The notes under the pieces were generated by a model, which saw nothing but the letters and a program-made list of their open reading frames with translations, made no database searches and was not told the origin of the DNA. 64,000 bases of DNA from an uncultured Anaerolineae bacterium (GTDB taxonomy: Bacteria; Chloroflexota; Anaerolineae; Promineifilales; Promineifilaceae). A program made the translations under genes and the position numbers. Shown here piece after piece: positions 17,339-25,810 of this stretch. How positions within the stretch are numbered: the stretch's first letter is position 1; every line of letters begins with the position of its first letter. The stretch is taken from positions 372,001 to 436,000 of the forward strand of contig CAJQMR010000005.1 in the NCBI GenBank assembly GCA_905479495.1. Direction: 5' to 3'.

Positions 17339-19003
17339 TTATTCTTCAAAGGGTGTGAGTCCAACCCAGGAGTAGCCACCAACCCAGGAATAACCGCCTA
17401 CCCAGGAGTAACCACCGACCCAGGAATAACCACCCACCCAGGAATAGCCGCCAACCCAGGAATAACCACTCTGCCAGACATCGGCTTCGGTCCATTCATC
17501 CCAGTCGGTGTTGCCCACCCAGGAGTAGCCACCAACCCAAGAGTAGCCGCCTACCCAAGAGTAGCCGCCCACCCAGGAGTAACCACCAACCCAAGAGTAG
17601 CCGCCCACCCAGGAATAGCCTTCGGTGTCAGCCAGCGGTTCGCCATTTTCATCCACCAGAATGAATTCGCCGTCGCGGTAAACAACGGGGCCAACATAGG
17701 GTTCACCAGGAATCATGCCGGCATTGGCTTCGCCTGCGGCGGGGTCCAGTACCGCAGCGGGTGCCCAAACGCGCCCGGCCCCTTGCTGGAAAATGCTCCA
17801 GGTCAGCGAGCCATCTTCATAAGCAGCGGGCCGAGCTGAGGCCATGAGGGCGTATTTCACCTGGTTTGGCGTCATCTCTGGATTTTCTTGCAGCATTAAG
17901 GCGACCAAACCAGAGGTAACGGCCGTTGAGGCAGATGTTCCCGCAATTTCATAATAGCTACCTGTAATCCGTGCATCCCGATTGTCTTTGGCCCAGGTAG
18001 AATTATTGGGGGCCGTGGTTAGCATGTGGGCACCCGGGGCCACAACATCTGGCTTCACAAAACCAACTTCGGTGGGGCCAGCGCCACTGAATGGCGTGAT
18101 GTAATCATCACTGGTGTCGTCTGGTGTGTAATTATCGGTAAAGGAGCCCACCGTAATGACAAAGGGGTCGTTGCCCGGAGCCGCAATGGTCATGGGATCT
18201 GGTCCGCCATTGCCAGCCGCTGCTACCACAACAATGCCTGCATCCCAGAGCGCTTCAACTGCCTGGTTGATGGGGTCCGCCCAGTACGGGCTGCTAATGC
18301 CGCCTAACAAGGAGAGATTCACCACACGAATGTTGTAGCGATCCTGGTGTTCCAGAATCCAGTTGAGCCCTTCAATGATGTCTGTGTACGTGCCCTTCCC
18401 TTCAGCATCCATGGCCCGAACATCAATGAACTGAACTCTTGGGGCCACGCCAATGTAGCCATCTACATCACGGGTATTGTTGCCAATGAGGCTGGCCATC
18501 ATGGTGCCGTGGCCATGGGGATCGCGCACGCGGGTGCCATCATCCAGGGCATCATATTGGGCCACAATGCGGCGTACGTTCCAGGCATCGCGGGCAATAC
18601 CGGTATCGACAATGGCGACGCCTACGCGTTGGCCCGTGACGCGCTCATCCCACACTTCATCCACGCCCATCGCATCTGGGAAAGTGGCATCAATCCGGGT
18701 AAGCCGCCGTGTTGCGGCGAAACCGGCAATGTTGGCATCATCATCTTCATGAAGCGCAACTGTACGAGAATCGGCTGCTACGGCATCCAGCATATTTTGC
18801 GGGATGGTGGCAGAGACAGCATTGATGATGGCCAACTGTTCATGCAGTTCGCCACCGTAAGCGTCTACGATGGATACGGCCGTATCCACACTATCCGCCT
18901 GAACCAATACGGAGATCATGGCCGTCCCGCCAGATACAAACGGAACAGCCAGAAATGCAGTTAATAAAACCAGCAGAGCTGTGAGTGAAAATTTGTACTT
19001 CAT
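17339..19003 (-). CDS. Secreted subtilisin-like (S8) protease with C-terminal YSWVG repeats
   Basis: 554 residues. A signal peptide (MKYKFSLTALLVLLTAFLAVPFVSG) is followed by an inhibitor-like propeptide (about 28-95) and the S8 catalytic domain: Asp in VAIVDTGIA, His in DPHGHGTMMAS, Asn in AAAGNGG, and Ser in AGTSAST. Residues 462-497 and 513-548 consist of six exact GYSWVG units each, separated by the acidic linker NTDWDEWTEADVWQS. The DNA of the units varies synonymously while the peptide does not, so the peptide is under selection. Codon 1 follows GGGGAG. A similar tail, GYLWAG, ends a small exported protein 3.3 kb upstream. The repeats may anchor, assemble or process the enzyme at the cell surface; this is inference. 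Confidence 0.9.
   Translation of the reverse strand: MKYKFSLTALLVLLTAFLAVPFVSGGTAMISVLVQADSVDTAVSIVDAYGGELHEQLAIINAVSATIPQNMLDAVAADSRTVALHEDDDANIAGFAATRRLTRIDATFPDAMGVDEVWDERVTGQRVGVAIVDTGIARDAWNVRRIVAQYDALDDGTRVRDPHGHGTMMASLIGNNTRDVDGYIGVAPRVQFIDVRAMDAEGKGTYTDIIEGLNWILEHQDRYNIRVVNLSLLGGISSPYWADPINQAVEALWDAGIVVVAAAGNGGPDPMTIAAPGNDPFVITVGSFTDNYTPDDTSDDYITPFSGAGPTEVGFVKPDVVAPGAHMLTTAPNNSTWAKDNRDARITGSYYEIAGTSASTAVTSGLVALMLQENPEMTPNQVKYALMASARPAAYEDGSLTWSIFQQGAGRVWAPAAVLDPAAGEANAGMIPGEPYVGPVVYRDGEFILVDENGEPLADTEGYSWVGGYSWVGGYSWVGGYSWVGGYSWVGGYSWVGNTDWDEWTEADVWQSGYSWVGGYSWVGGYSWVGGYSWVGGYSWVGGYSWVGLTPFEE
17360..17620 (-). repeat. Two blocks of 18-bp coding repeats (GYSWVG)6
   Basis: Block one covers 17513-17620 and block two 17360-17467, each with six 18-bp units; 45 bases separate them. 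Units differ only at silent positions (GAG/GAA, CCA/CCG, and so on, as read on the plus strand), so they are older than a fresh expansion yet kept identical as protein. Confidence 0.9.
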
Positions 19004-19023
19004 TTGAATGACTCCCCATTTTT

Positions 19024-19074
19024 CGTAAACAACAGTTTAAATTTGGCCCTTGAAGTAAAAGAATGTTGTTTACG
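19024..19074 (-). promoter_or_regulatory. 11-bp inverted repeat upstream of the S8 protease
   Basis: CGTAAACAACA at 19024-19034 and TGTTGTTTACG at 19064-19074 are exact mirror images 29 bases apart, beginning 20 bases before the start codon. It could be a paired operator or, in the mRNA, a large stem-loop that hides the ribosome site. Confidence 0.5.
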
Positions 19075-19182
19075 TACTACATTTGTTTATCTAAAAATAG
19101 TAGATATTGTGAGATAGGCATCCATAATGGTGCCAAAATAGACTCCCACGTAACACAAGTATTCGCGAAAAGAGGGTAAAAC

Positions 19183-20823
19183 TCAATAGGAAATAAAGGT
19201 TGTGACCCCTTTGTTTTGGGGTTCACGGCGACTCTGTTGGCTGTGCTGTTTCTTGAGTTCTGTCTGGTTGTTTTTGTTGGGTGGTTTTTTCTGAAGGATG
19301 GGCAAATGCGTGGTAAAGGTGCTGCCTTCTTCCTTTTGGCTCGTTACTTCAACATACCCTCCGTGTGCTTCTACCAAGGCTTTGGTAATGGCTAGCCCTA
19401 AACCGGTTCCTGCTGCCAGCTTTTGGTGCGAAGAAACACGGCGAAAACGGTCAAAGACATAGGGTAGCTCTTCTGGTGGAATGCCATACCCAGAATCGCT
19501 GATCTGAATACACAATTCATCCTTGCGCGGTTCTAGCGTGATAGTAATTGTTCCGTTAGATGGTGTGTATTTGACTGCATTGGTCAAAAGATTACTTAAG
19601 ACACGTTCCATGTGGCGCTGGTCGGCGTAAACAAAGATGTGTGTCTCAAAACCCAGCTTGTGCAGCTCTATGCTTTTGGCTTCTGCCTGGATCTGAATCA
19701 TTTCGATGACTTTTTGCGCGGCAAAAACAAAGTCAAACGTTTCTTTTTCTATCGGTACTTGTCCATGGTCTTTTAACATTTCCAGATCTAAAATGTTATT
19801 GACAATATCTAAAAGCGTTTCCTGGCTGCGTAAAACTGAGTCAATGACATGCGGTTTCTTTTCCAGGATATAAGGATGTTCTTTAATCATGCTGGCGTAC
19901 AGGTGGGTTGTTGTGATTGGCGATTTCATATCGTGAGACAAAACTGCCAGAAAGGCATCTTTCTCCTGCATCAGCTTTTGTAGGGCTTCCGTGCGTTCAG
20001 CTACAATGTCTTCCAAATTATCCATATGTGATTGCATTTGGCTTACATACAGCCGAAAAGCATAGGCAGATAGCACCAGGGGTAAAAAGAAGACAGAAAC
20101 GCCAATCCAGCCAAGCTGCTGAAAAGAAAATGCTAGAAATCCACCACCGACACTGGTTATCAAAATGCCAATAGGAATTGCCCAGGCATTTTCCTTCCAA
20201 ATGGTAAAGATACGAAACTCTTTGCCATATTGCAGGCGAAGCATGACCGTCAGTAGTAAAAGATTGAACTGGTCGGTGACAATGGCCGCCAGCAGCCAGG
20301 AGATAATTGTGCCGAACCAGATCCCCATTCCCAGCCGATCTATCATGAATAAATAGACATACCCGCCACTGAAAATAGAGATTGTGCTCATGGCCGTATT
20401 AAATCCCAGTTGAGGCAAACTCCTTTTCCAATTGATGTCGTCGGCGGGTTTGATGAGCCATAAACTCAGCATGGTAATGGCTTCAACAAGAACGGCCGCT
20501 GCCGGTCCGTAAAAAGGCACGGTGGCTAAACTAATGGCCGGGCTGATGTTATAAGTCACACTCGTTTTGGATTTAAGGGTAGCGGTGGTTACCGCAACCT
20601 GTGATAAAACCCCAAGCAGCATGAACAAGTAGAATATATATTTATCTTGAAAGTCAATAAACTGAAGGAATGCCCAGACAAGCAGCATGATGCCAACGGA
20701 GTTGATGAGAAATAAGTATTTAAGATGAAGCGGTGTTTGACGCAATTTTTCAATCATGCTGTTCGGTTTCAGAATGGGACCGCAAGTTACCAGTGAAAAG
20801 ATAAAAAAGATGTTGTTTCGCAT
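19183..20823 (-). CDS. Membrane sensor histidine kinase
   Basis: 546 residues from 20823; an alternative ATG at 20757 removes 22 residues and starts MIEKLRQTPLH. Neither has a strong ribosome site. The N-terminal half holds about seven to eight membrane helices (residues about 35-270), with no extracellular sensor domain, similar to integral MASE-type sensors. A short coiled linker (DNLEDIVAERTEALQKL) leads to the HisKA domain with LSHDMKSPITTTH, then N-box LSNLLTNAVKYTP, G1 ISDSGYGIPPEE and G2 GTGLGLAITKALVEAHGG. All key kinase motifs are intact. The tail is basic and Gln/Lys-rich. No response regulator is adjacent, so it is an orphan. It lies between the two protease genes and may regulate them, which is inference only. 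Confidence 0.85.
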   Translation of the reverse strand: MRNNIFFIFSLVTCGPILKPNSMIEKLRQTPLHLKYLFLINSVGIMLLVWAFLQFIDFQDKYIFYLFMLLGVLSQVAVTTATLKSKTSVTYNISPAISLATVPFYGPAAAVLVEAITMLSLWLIKPADDINWKRSLPQLGFNTAMSTISIFSGGYVYLFMIDRLGMGIWFGTIISWLLAAIVTDQFNLLLLTVMLRLQYGKEFRIFTIWKENAWAIPIGILITSVGGGFLAFSFQQLGWIGVSVFFLPLVLSAYAFRLYVSQMQSHMDNLEDIVAERTEALQKLMQEKDAFLAVLSHDMKSPITTTHLYASMIKEHPYILEKKPHVIDSVLRSQETLLDIVNNILDLEMLKDHGQVPIEKETFDFVFAAQKVIEMIQIQAEAKSIELHKLGFETHIFVYADQRHMERVLSNLLTNAVKYTPSNGTITITLEPRKDELCIQISDSGYGIPPEELPYVFDRFRRVSSHQKLAAGTGLGLAITKALVEAHGGYVEVTSQKEEGSTFTTHLPILQKKPPNKNNQTELKKQHSQQSRREPQNKGVTTFISY

Positions 20824-21027
20824 CTTTAAAAAGTGAGCAAATAAATATCAAGACTATTGCCCATATCAACTATAAACTGATTATTGTGCAAATGGATAGA
20901 TTACTTTAGTTCCTTTTCCCCTGCTGTGGCGGGTAGGCTGTAGGAAATTTGGCCTTTTTCACGCTAAATTAATGTAAATAGGCAGATGCTGACGCTTGCT
21001 TTTTAGCTTTATGGCACGATACGGCCG

Positions 21028-22173
21028 TTACTCACCATTCCCCGCAATCAGCTGTAAGGTCGCCTCAAGGGTTTCATCGTTGGTTGTGGTTGGGTCATCG
21101 GGGGCAAAGACAGCTGGGGTAAAGCCAACATCCTGATAGAAAACGCCTGCCGGTGTTGTCCAGCGGCCAATGGTATATTCAAAAATATGATCATCGCTCA
21201 GCGGCACAGTATTTTGAATAGTGCCCTTGCCAAACGTGGTGCTGCCAACTGTGGTGCCCCGACCTGTTTCTTGAATGCTGGCCGCAACCGTTTCTGCTGC
21301 CGAAAACGTAAACTGATTTACCAAAATGTATAAAGGAACATCAGCGGCAATAGCCTCGCCGCTCGCGGTGAAAATACGCGTTTCGTCATCTTTTAGCACC
21401 ACGTGAAACAACTCGCCTTCTGCCACAAATTTGCTCAAGATTTCCTGGGCCACCGCCATTGAGCCACCGCCATTGGACCGCACATCCCAAATAATTGCCG
21501 GTGGATTTGTGGCCATGATAGCGGTCAGGGCTTCATCGAACAGTGCTGGAACATTGGTAGTAAAAGTATGTTGGGCAATGTATCCGATGCCACCCTCTAA
21601 AATCTCCCACTCCAAAGCAACGCGTTCTTGCCGCACGGGCGAGAACGTTATCCGTTCACCGCTGCGCTGAATAAGCAGTTCTACTGGCTCACCTACCGGG
21701 CCACGGAACAGCAGGGCAGACCCAGTCACCGTTGTCGCTGCATCAACCGGAATACCATCAATAGAAAGTAAAATATCGCCTACTTTGACGCCAGCCGCTT
21801 CAGCAGAGCCGCCTTCAATGACGGTTTCAATAAACATTTGGCCGTCTTCGTTGACATTGGGGACTAAACCGACATTGCCAGTTTCGCCAGCAAAGTCAGC
21901 CTCAAATTTCAATGAACTGGGCGGGGGAATCACAACTGCATAGGGATCATCTACAAGCTCAAGCATCCCTTTAATCCCTGCCAGCGAAAGCTCATTATCG
22001 GTTGGCAGCTGTTTGGGGGAATCACGGTGAAGCACCTGGAGAACTTCGTCGAATAAAGTTGTTTCTTTAGGGATGAATTGGCTTCTCAAAACCCAGCCAA
22101 TGATCAACCAGATAAGCGAAATCAGCACAAAGTAAGCAGCTTGGGACAGGTTCTCACGAGAAAAATGTCTCAT
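21028..22173 (-). CDS. Membrane-anchored S41 (C-terminal processing) protease
   Basis: 381 residues. One N-terminal membrane anchor (about 11-29) is followed by a helical region, a PDZ domain (about 95-180, with VIEGGSAEAAGVKVGDILLSIDG) and the S41 catalytic domain. The nucleophile lies in VNQFTFSAAETVAAS and the general-base Lys in STTFGKGTIQNTV. Enzymes of the CtpA/Prc group recognise and cut near the C-terminus of extracytoplasmic proteins. Its gene stands just downstream of the small YLWAG-repeat gene on the same strand and 2 kb upstream of the YSWVG-tailed S8 protease. Processing of those tails is a plausible, untested role. The length is normal for the family. Confidence 0.88.
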   Translation of the reverse strand: MRHFSRENLSQAAYFVLISLIWLIIGWVLRSQFIPKETTLFDEVLQVLHRDSPKQLPTDNELSLAGIKGMLELVDDPYAVVIPPPSSLKFEADFAGETGNVGLVPNVNEDGQMFIETVIEGGSAEAAGVKVGDILLSIDGIPVDAATTVTGSALLFRGPVGEPVELLIQRSGERITFSPVRQERVALEWEILEGGIGYIAQHTFTTNVPALFDEALTAIMATNPPAIIWDVRSNGGGSMAVAQEILSKFVAEGELFHVVLKDDETRIFTASGEAIAADVPLYILVNQFTFSAAETVAASIQETGRGTTVGSTTFGKGTIQNTVPLSDDHIFEYTIGRWTTPAGVFYQDVGFTPAVFAPDDPTTTNDETLEATLQLIAGNGE

Positions 22174-22190
22174 AAATACACTCCAGAAAC

Positions 22191-22228
22191 AAAAAACGAC
22201 TGCGCCAAATAAAGCACAGCCGTTTTTT
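22191..22228 (-). terminator. Terminator-like hairpin between the YLWAG gene and the S41 gene
   Basis: The ends AAAAAACG and CGTTTTTT, with CTG/CAG inside, form a hairpin with a T-run on the minus strand. It follows the small repeat-protein gene by 37 bases and precedes the S41 start, so most transcripts of the small gene probably stop here. Confidence 0.55.
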
Positions 22229-22265
22229 ATTTTAAGCAGATGTTTTCAGTTTACCTGATAGGCTC

Positions 22266-22487
22266 TTACCCAGCCCACAGATAGCCGCCGGCCCAGAGGT
22301 AGCCACCGGCCCAAAGATAACCACCAGCCCACAGGTAGCCACCGGCCCATAGATACCCACCAACAAGGTTCGACACGCCTTCGGCAACCGCCTGGAATCC
22401 ACCACCGGTTGCAAAAAATGAAACAACAGGGACGAGTAAGACTAAAAACAGCACAAATAAACTGACATACAGGTAACGCTTGGACAT
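22266..22487 (-). CDS. Small exported protein with five C-terminal YLWAG repeats
   Basis: 73 residues from the ATG at 22487, which has AGGAG eight bases upstream (a TTG two codons earlier is less likely). Residues about 7-28 are a signal peptide or membrane anchor (YVSLFVLFLVLLVPVVSFFAT). A short linker (GGGFQAVAEGVSNLV) leads to five exact GGYLWA-type units of six residues that run to the very last residue. The pattern, aromatic-x-Trp-x-Gly-Gly, is the same as in the S8 protease tail. No family was recognised. It has its own promoter and terminator, as expected for an abundant structural or surface peptide. It could be a fibre or matrix subunit, a substrate of the neighbouring S41 protease, or both; these are guesses. 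Confidence 0.78.
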   Translation of the reverse strand: MSKRYLYVSLFVLFLVLLVPVVSFFATGGGFQAVAEGVSNLVGGYLWAGGYLWAGGYLWAGGYLWAGGYLWAG

Positions 22488-22585
22488 ATTCAACTCTCCT
22501 CAACAGGTTTTTTTTGCAAGGACTACGTTGGGGGAGCGATGCAAGGACAGTGAGGCTGCAGCGCAAAATTTGGACAATTATGCAG

Positions 22586-22613
22586 ATTATGAAGGAATAT
22601 GCAAAATTGTAAA
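22586..22613 (-). promoter_or_regulatory. Candidate promoter of the YLWAG-repeat gene
   Basis: On the minus strand TTTACA and CATAAT stand 16 bases apart, giving a leader of roughly 90 bases before the small gene. Both boxes have five of six consensus bases. Confidence 0.5.
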
Positions 22614-22647
22614 GGTGTCATTTTGCATTGATTCTTTATTGCTAATG

Positions 22648-25572
22648 TCATGTCTCGTTGTTTTGCTGCTGTTTTTTCTTAAGCAAGCGTGCGGCCAGGG
22701 TAGATGATTCCCCTGTTTGCGGGCTTGCTTTGGCAGGGGAGGCTTGAGGCGGGGACGGCCGTTCCTTCTGAATTTCTTGCTCTGCCCTGGTTGGCGGCGT
22801 TTGAATAGTTGTGGGTGTAGCTGGGATTTCGGCCGAGGGCGGTGGGCTTTTCTCGGCCCGTTTCTTAGCCTCAAATAGGCGGGATACCTGCTCCGTACGT
22901 GGCACCGGCGTGACGGTGGCTGGCTGCAAGCGGCCAAAGGTCGCCGCCCAAGCCCGCTGCCAATCGCGCTTCGTGACGACCAGACGCCTTACCGCAATAT
23001 CCAGCGGCAGCAGCAGCACGGCGATGAGCGTCAGCCAGGTCCAGATGGGGCGGGTGGTGGCTTCGGTAGGCAAGGTGTGGTCGAAAACGGCCGTTTCCAA
23101 CCCCACCAAATCTTGCCCCCCTGTGATTTCGGCAATGTTTTCTAAAAGCTGCGGATTGGTTTCAAATTCACGGTACTCAGGTGAGTAGCCCAGCACCCAG
23201 CCGCTGGTTTGCCCCACCACGTTTTCTTCCGTGCCGTCAGACCCAGCCACGCGAATGAAATAGGCACCATCTGTTTCCGGCACAAACTGGGTTTCGTAGC
23301 GGCCTGGGGCTACCTGGCTAAGCGTTACGTTTTGCACCGAGCCGTCTGGGGCCACAACGTTGGCCTCCATTGTCAGGTTATTGAGGAAGCCGCCGCTGCT
23401 GCCTCGCGCATCCACCGTCAGGGTGGCTTGCTCATCGGTGTAACTGATGACGGTTTCTACGTTGCTGTCCCGGTCTTGCGAGATGGTCCAGCGCACCGCC
23501 TGCGCCCAAAAGGCGGGGAAGCCGTCCCACTGCACCCAATCTTGTCCCCAACGCCCCGTCGCGTCGGAGGTCCAGGCGACGGAGCGGCCCAGGCCATACT
23601 GCCAGGCTGCCAGCACGGGGTCCCCCTGCTCTGAGTTCAAAATGACCTGAGCCGTATCTTTGGGGCTGGTGCCCACATAGCCATAAAGGGGGGGAACGGC
23701 CGTAATTCCGGCCAGAATCGGGCTGTTGCTCACCAAATTGGGGAAAAAGCGTTCTTCAATAAGATAGGTACGTTGGATAGAAGTGGTTTCCTGCGTAAAA
23801 ATTTGTGGCAGATTGGCGGCCTGATTGGTGAAATGGAAACGGCCGTTGCCCCACTGCGCCACCTGCTGCAAAAAAGGGACGTCCGGGCCATCGCCGATGG
23901 AAACGGCCGTAACCGTTACCCCTTCCTCCACCAGCGAGGCTACCAACGGCTCCACCCCTTGTTTTTGCTCCGAATCGGCCCCATCGGCTAACAAAATGAT
24001 ATGTTTTACCTGGTTGGGGCTGTTGGCCAGGGCCGCAGCGGCCGCTTCCAAACCGGTGCGGACGTAAATGCCACCCCCGCCTGCGCCAATCTGACGAATC
24101 AAATTGATGGCTTCTTCCCGTTCGCTGGCAGGCAGGGGGCCAATGGGGTTATCTGGCTGGGTGTCTACCGGGAAGACAGCAATCTCATCAAAATCGTTGA
24201 GCAGCTCGACAACGCGCACTGCTCCCTCCGCCGCCAGTTGGATCTTGGTAACGCCCCCTTCCTGTGCGCCCATGCTGCCGGAGCGATCAATCACGATGAC
24301 GATGCTCACTGAGGGGAAGCGCTCCTGGTCTTTGATTTGCATTTCCACCGGCAGCATTTCTTCCAGCGGCGTGCGGAAATACCCGCCCATGCCATAGCTC
24401 TGTGGACCGCCGACCACTACCAGCCCGCCCCCCAAGTCGCGCACGTAGCTTTGCAGCGTTTCCATTTTGCGCGGCGACAAATTTTTGGCGTTGACGTTCA
24501 CCAGAATGACGCTGCTGTAATTGCTCAATTCAGCCAGACTGGGGGGCAAATCGGCCGGGGTGGTGCGGTCCACCACCAGTCCGGTGGCTTCCAGCGCCAG
24601 CAGCAGCTGGGGCGATTCGTCCGGTTGGGGGGTGCCATTGTCATCTACTGTTCCATCATTGGCCACCAGCAGCACGCGAGGCGGCCCCACCACTTCGGTG
24701 TAAGCGGCCAGTTCGTTATTTTGGAAAAAGGTATCATTGCTGGCGGTGAGCTGCACCCGGTAGCGGGCAAATTCCTGCTCCAGGGCGCGCAGGCGCACGG
24801 CAAAATTGTTGGCCCCGCGCCGCAGCTGTACCGCTTCTTCGTACACCACGCTGCCCCCGGAGAGCACACGCAGGGTGGCGGGCATATCGGCGCTGCTTTC
24901 GGCGGTGATGTCGATGCGGAATGTTTCACCCTGGCTGATGCGGGTGGGCGCACTGACGCTGGTGAGCAGCGCTTCGGCGGCGGCAGCTTCTCGCCCCAGC
25001 AGCACGTAGCTGATTTCCACGTCGCTGTTGGCCGCCAGCCGGGCGGCTTCGTTGGTGTTGCCCACGGTGGCCGTGCCATCGCTTAAAATCACCAGGCGGC
25101 GGGCAGAGCCTGCCGGAAACAGGGCCATCCCCAGCCGAATCGCTTCAGCCACGTCGGTTTGCAGCGCCTGCGGCACAGAGCTGACGGGGGCGAGTTCTGC
25201 CAGGCCGCTCATCGGTCGTTCTACCAGCGCATTGGAGCCAAACAGGATAACGGCTGCTTGATCACTCGGCGTCATTGTTTCCAGGGCGGTGCGGATGTAG
25301 GTTTCGGCCGTTTCGGCCTGGGCGGGGCTGATGGAATCGGAGGCATCTACCAGAAAGACGACGGCCAGTTCATCGGCGGCGCGTACCAGTTGGGAACCGG
25401 CCAGGCTGAGTATGAGCAGCAGCATGATGAGGCTGCGCAAGCCCAAACTTACCCATTCGCGCCAGTTCCGTGTAAGGGTACGGCCGTTTGCCGCACGCCG
25501 TGGCCGCCCTAACCAAAAAAAGTAAGGCAGGGTAAGCAGCAGAAGAAGGGCGAGTGGAGTGGTGAAGTTCAC
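22648..25572 (-). CDS. Large membrane protein with two von Willebrand A domains
   Basis: 974 residues. Two N-terminal helices (about 5-20 and 45-65) resemble the start of BatA/aerotolerance proteins. VWA domain 1 (about 70-200) has the MIDAS motif DASDSIS; VWA domain 2 (about 420-580) has DRSGSMG. Between them, residues about 300-400 (ILVNVNAKNLSP...GGGLVVVGGPQSYGMGGY) look like the class I glutamine-amidotransferase-like fold known in such proteins. A beta-rich part follows (about 740-840), then one more helix (about 865-885) and a long Pro/Lys-rich cytosolic tail. VWA proteins of this type bind partner proteins at the membrane through a metal ion. It is the first gene of this minus-strand group, 161 bases upstream of the small repeat protein. 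Function is unknown. Confidence 0.82.
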   Translation of the reverse strand: MNFTTPLALLLLLTLPYFFWLGRPRRAANGRTLTRNWREWVSLGLRSLIMLLLILSLAGSQLVRAADELAVVFLVDASDSISPAQAETAETYIRTALETMTPSDQAAVILFGSNALVERPMSGLAELAPVSSVPQALQTDVAEAIRLGMALFPAGSARRLVILSDGTATVGNTNEAARLAANSDVEISYVLLGREAAAAEALLTSVSAPTRISQGETFRIDITAESSADMPATLRVLSGGSVVYEEAVQLRRGANNFAVRLRALEQEFARYRVQLTASNDTFFQNNELAAYTEVVGPPRVLLVANDGTVDDNGTPQPDESPQLLLALEATGLVVDRTTPADLPPSLAELSNYSSVILVNVNAKNLSPRKMETLQSYVRDLGGGLVVVGGPQSYGMGGYFRTPLEEMLPVEMQIKDQERFPSVSIVIVIDRSGSMGAQEGGVTKIQLAAEGAVRVVELLNDFDEIAVFPVDTQPDNPIGPLPASEREEAINLIRQIGAGGGGIYVRTGLEAAAAALANSPNQVKHIILLADGADSEQKQGVEPLVASLVEEGVTVTAVSIGDGPDVPFLQQVAQWGNGRFHFTNQAANLPQIFTQETTSIQRTYLIEERFFPNLVSNSPILAGITAVPPLYGYVGTSPKDTAQVILNSEQGDPVLAAWQYGLGRSVAWTSDATGRWGQDWVQWDGFPAFWAQAVRWTISQDRDSNVETVISYTDEQATLTVDARGSSGGFLNNLTMEANVVAPDGSVQNVTLSQVAPGRYETQFVPETDGAYFIRVAGSDGTEENVVGQTSGWVLGYSPEYREFETNPQLLENIAEITGGQDLVGLETAVFDHTLPTEATTRPIWTWLTLIAVLLLPLDIAVRRLVVTKRDWQRAWAATFGRLQPATVTPVPRTEQVSRLFEAKKRAEKSPPPSAEIPATPTTIQTPPTRAEQEIQKERPSPPQASPAKASPQTGESSTLAARLLKKKQQQNNET

Positions 25573-25810
25573 GGTTGGTTAGTGATAAGTGATAAGTAAA
25601 AAGTGACCTGTGGCCAGTAAACAGTAATCGGTAAATGGTTGTTAGTTGGGGGCATTATAGGGGATGTTGTGGGTTTGGGGAATGTTTTTGTCGGACGGCT
25701 AATCTACAATTAGTATCTTTCAGAATATTAGCCACAGAGGACACAGAGATTTTTGAGATTAGTGTGTAGTTCTCTATTTCCTCTTTTTTCTCTGTGGCTT
25801 TTGTTTTTCA
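25573..25810. repeat. Gap with intergenic repeats
   Basis: The gap begins with AGTGATAAGTGATAAG and CAGTAATCGGTAAA tandem-like pieces. An imperfect palindrome with ends GCCACAGAGGACACAGAGA and TCTCTGTGGC lies at 25731-25798. No gene was found. The same CACAGAG repeat type recurs near 12070 and 42940. Confidence 0.55.

Noticed and set aside
17360..17620. Regularly spaced 18-bp repeats resembling a CRISPR-like or tandem-repeat array
   Set aside because: They are in frame within the S8 protease and encode exact GYSWVG units without spacers, so they are coding repeats.
22246..22566. Alternative frame over the YLWAG-repeat gene
   Set aside because: It has no ribosome site and no signal; the chosen frame has both, together with a clean repeat that ends at the stop codon.
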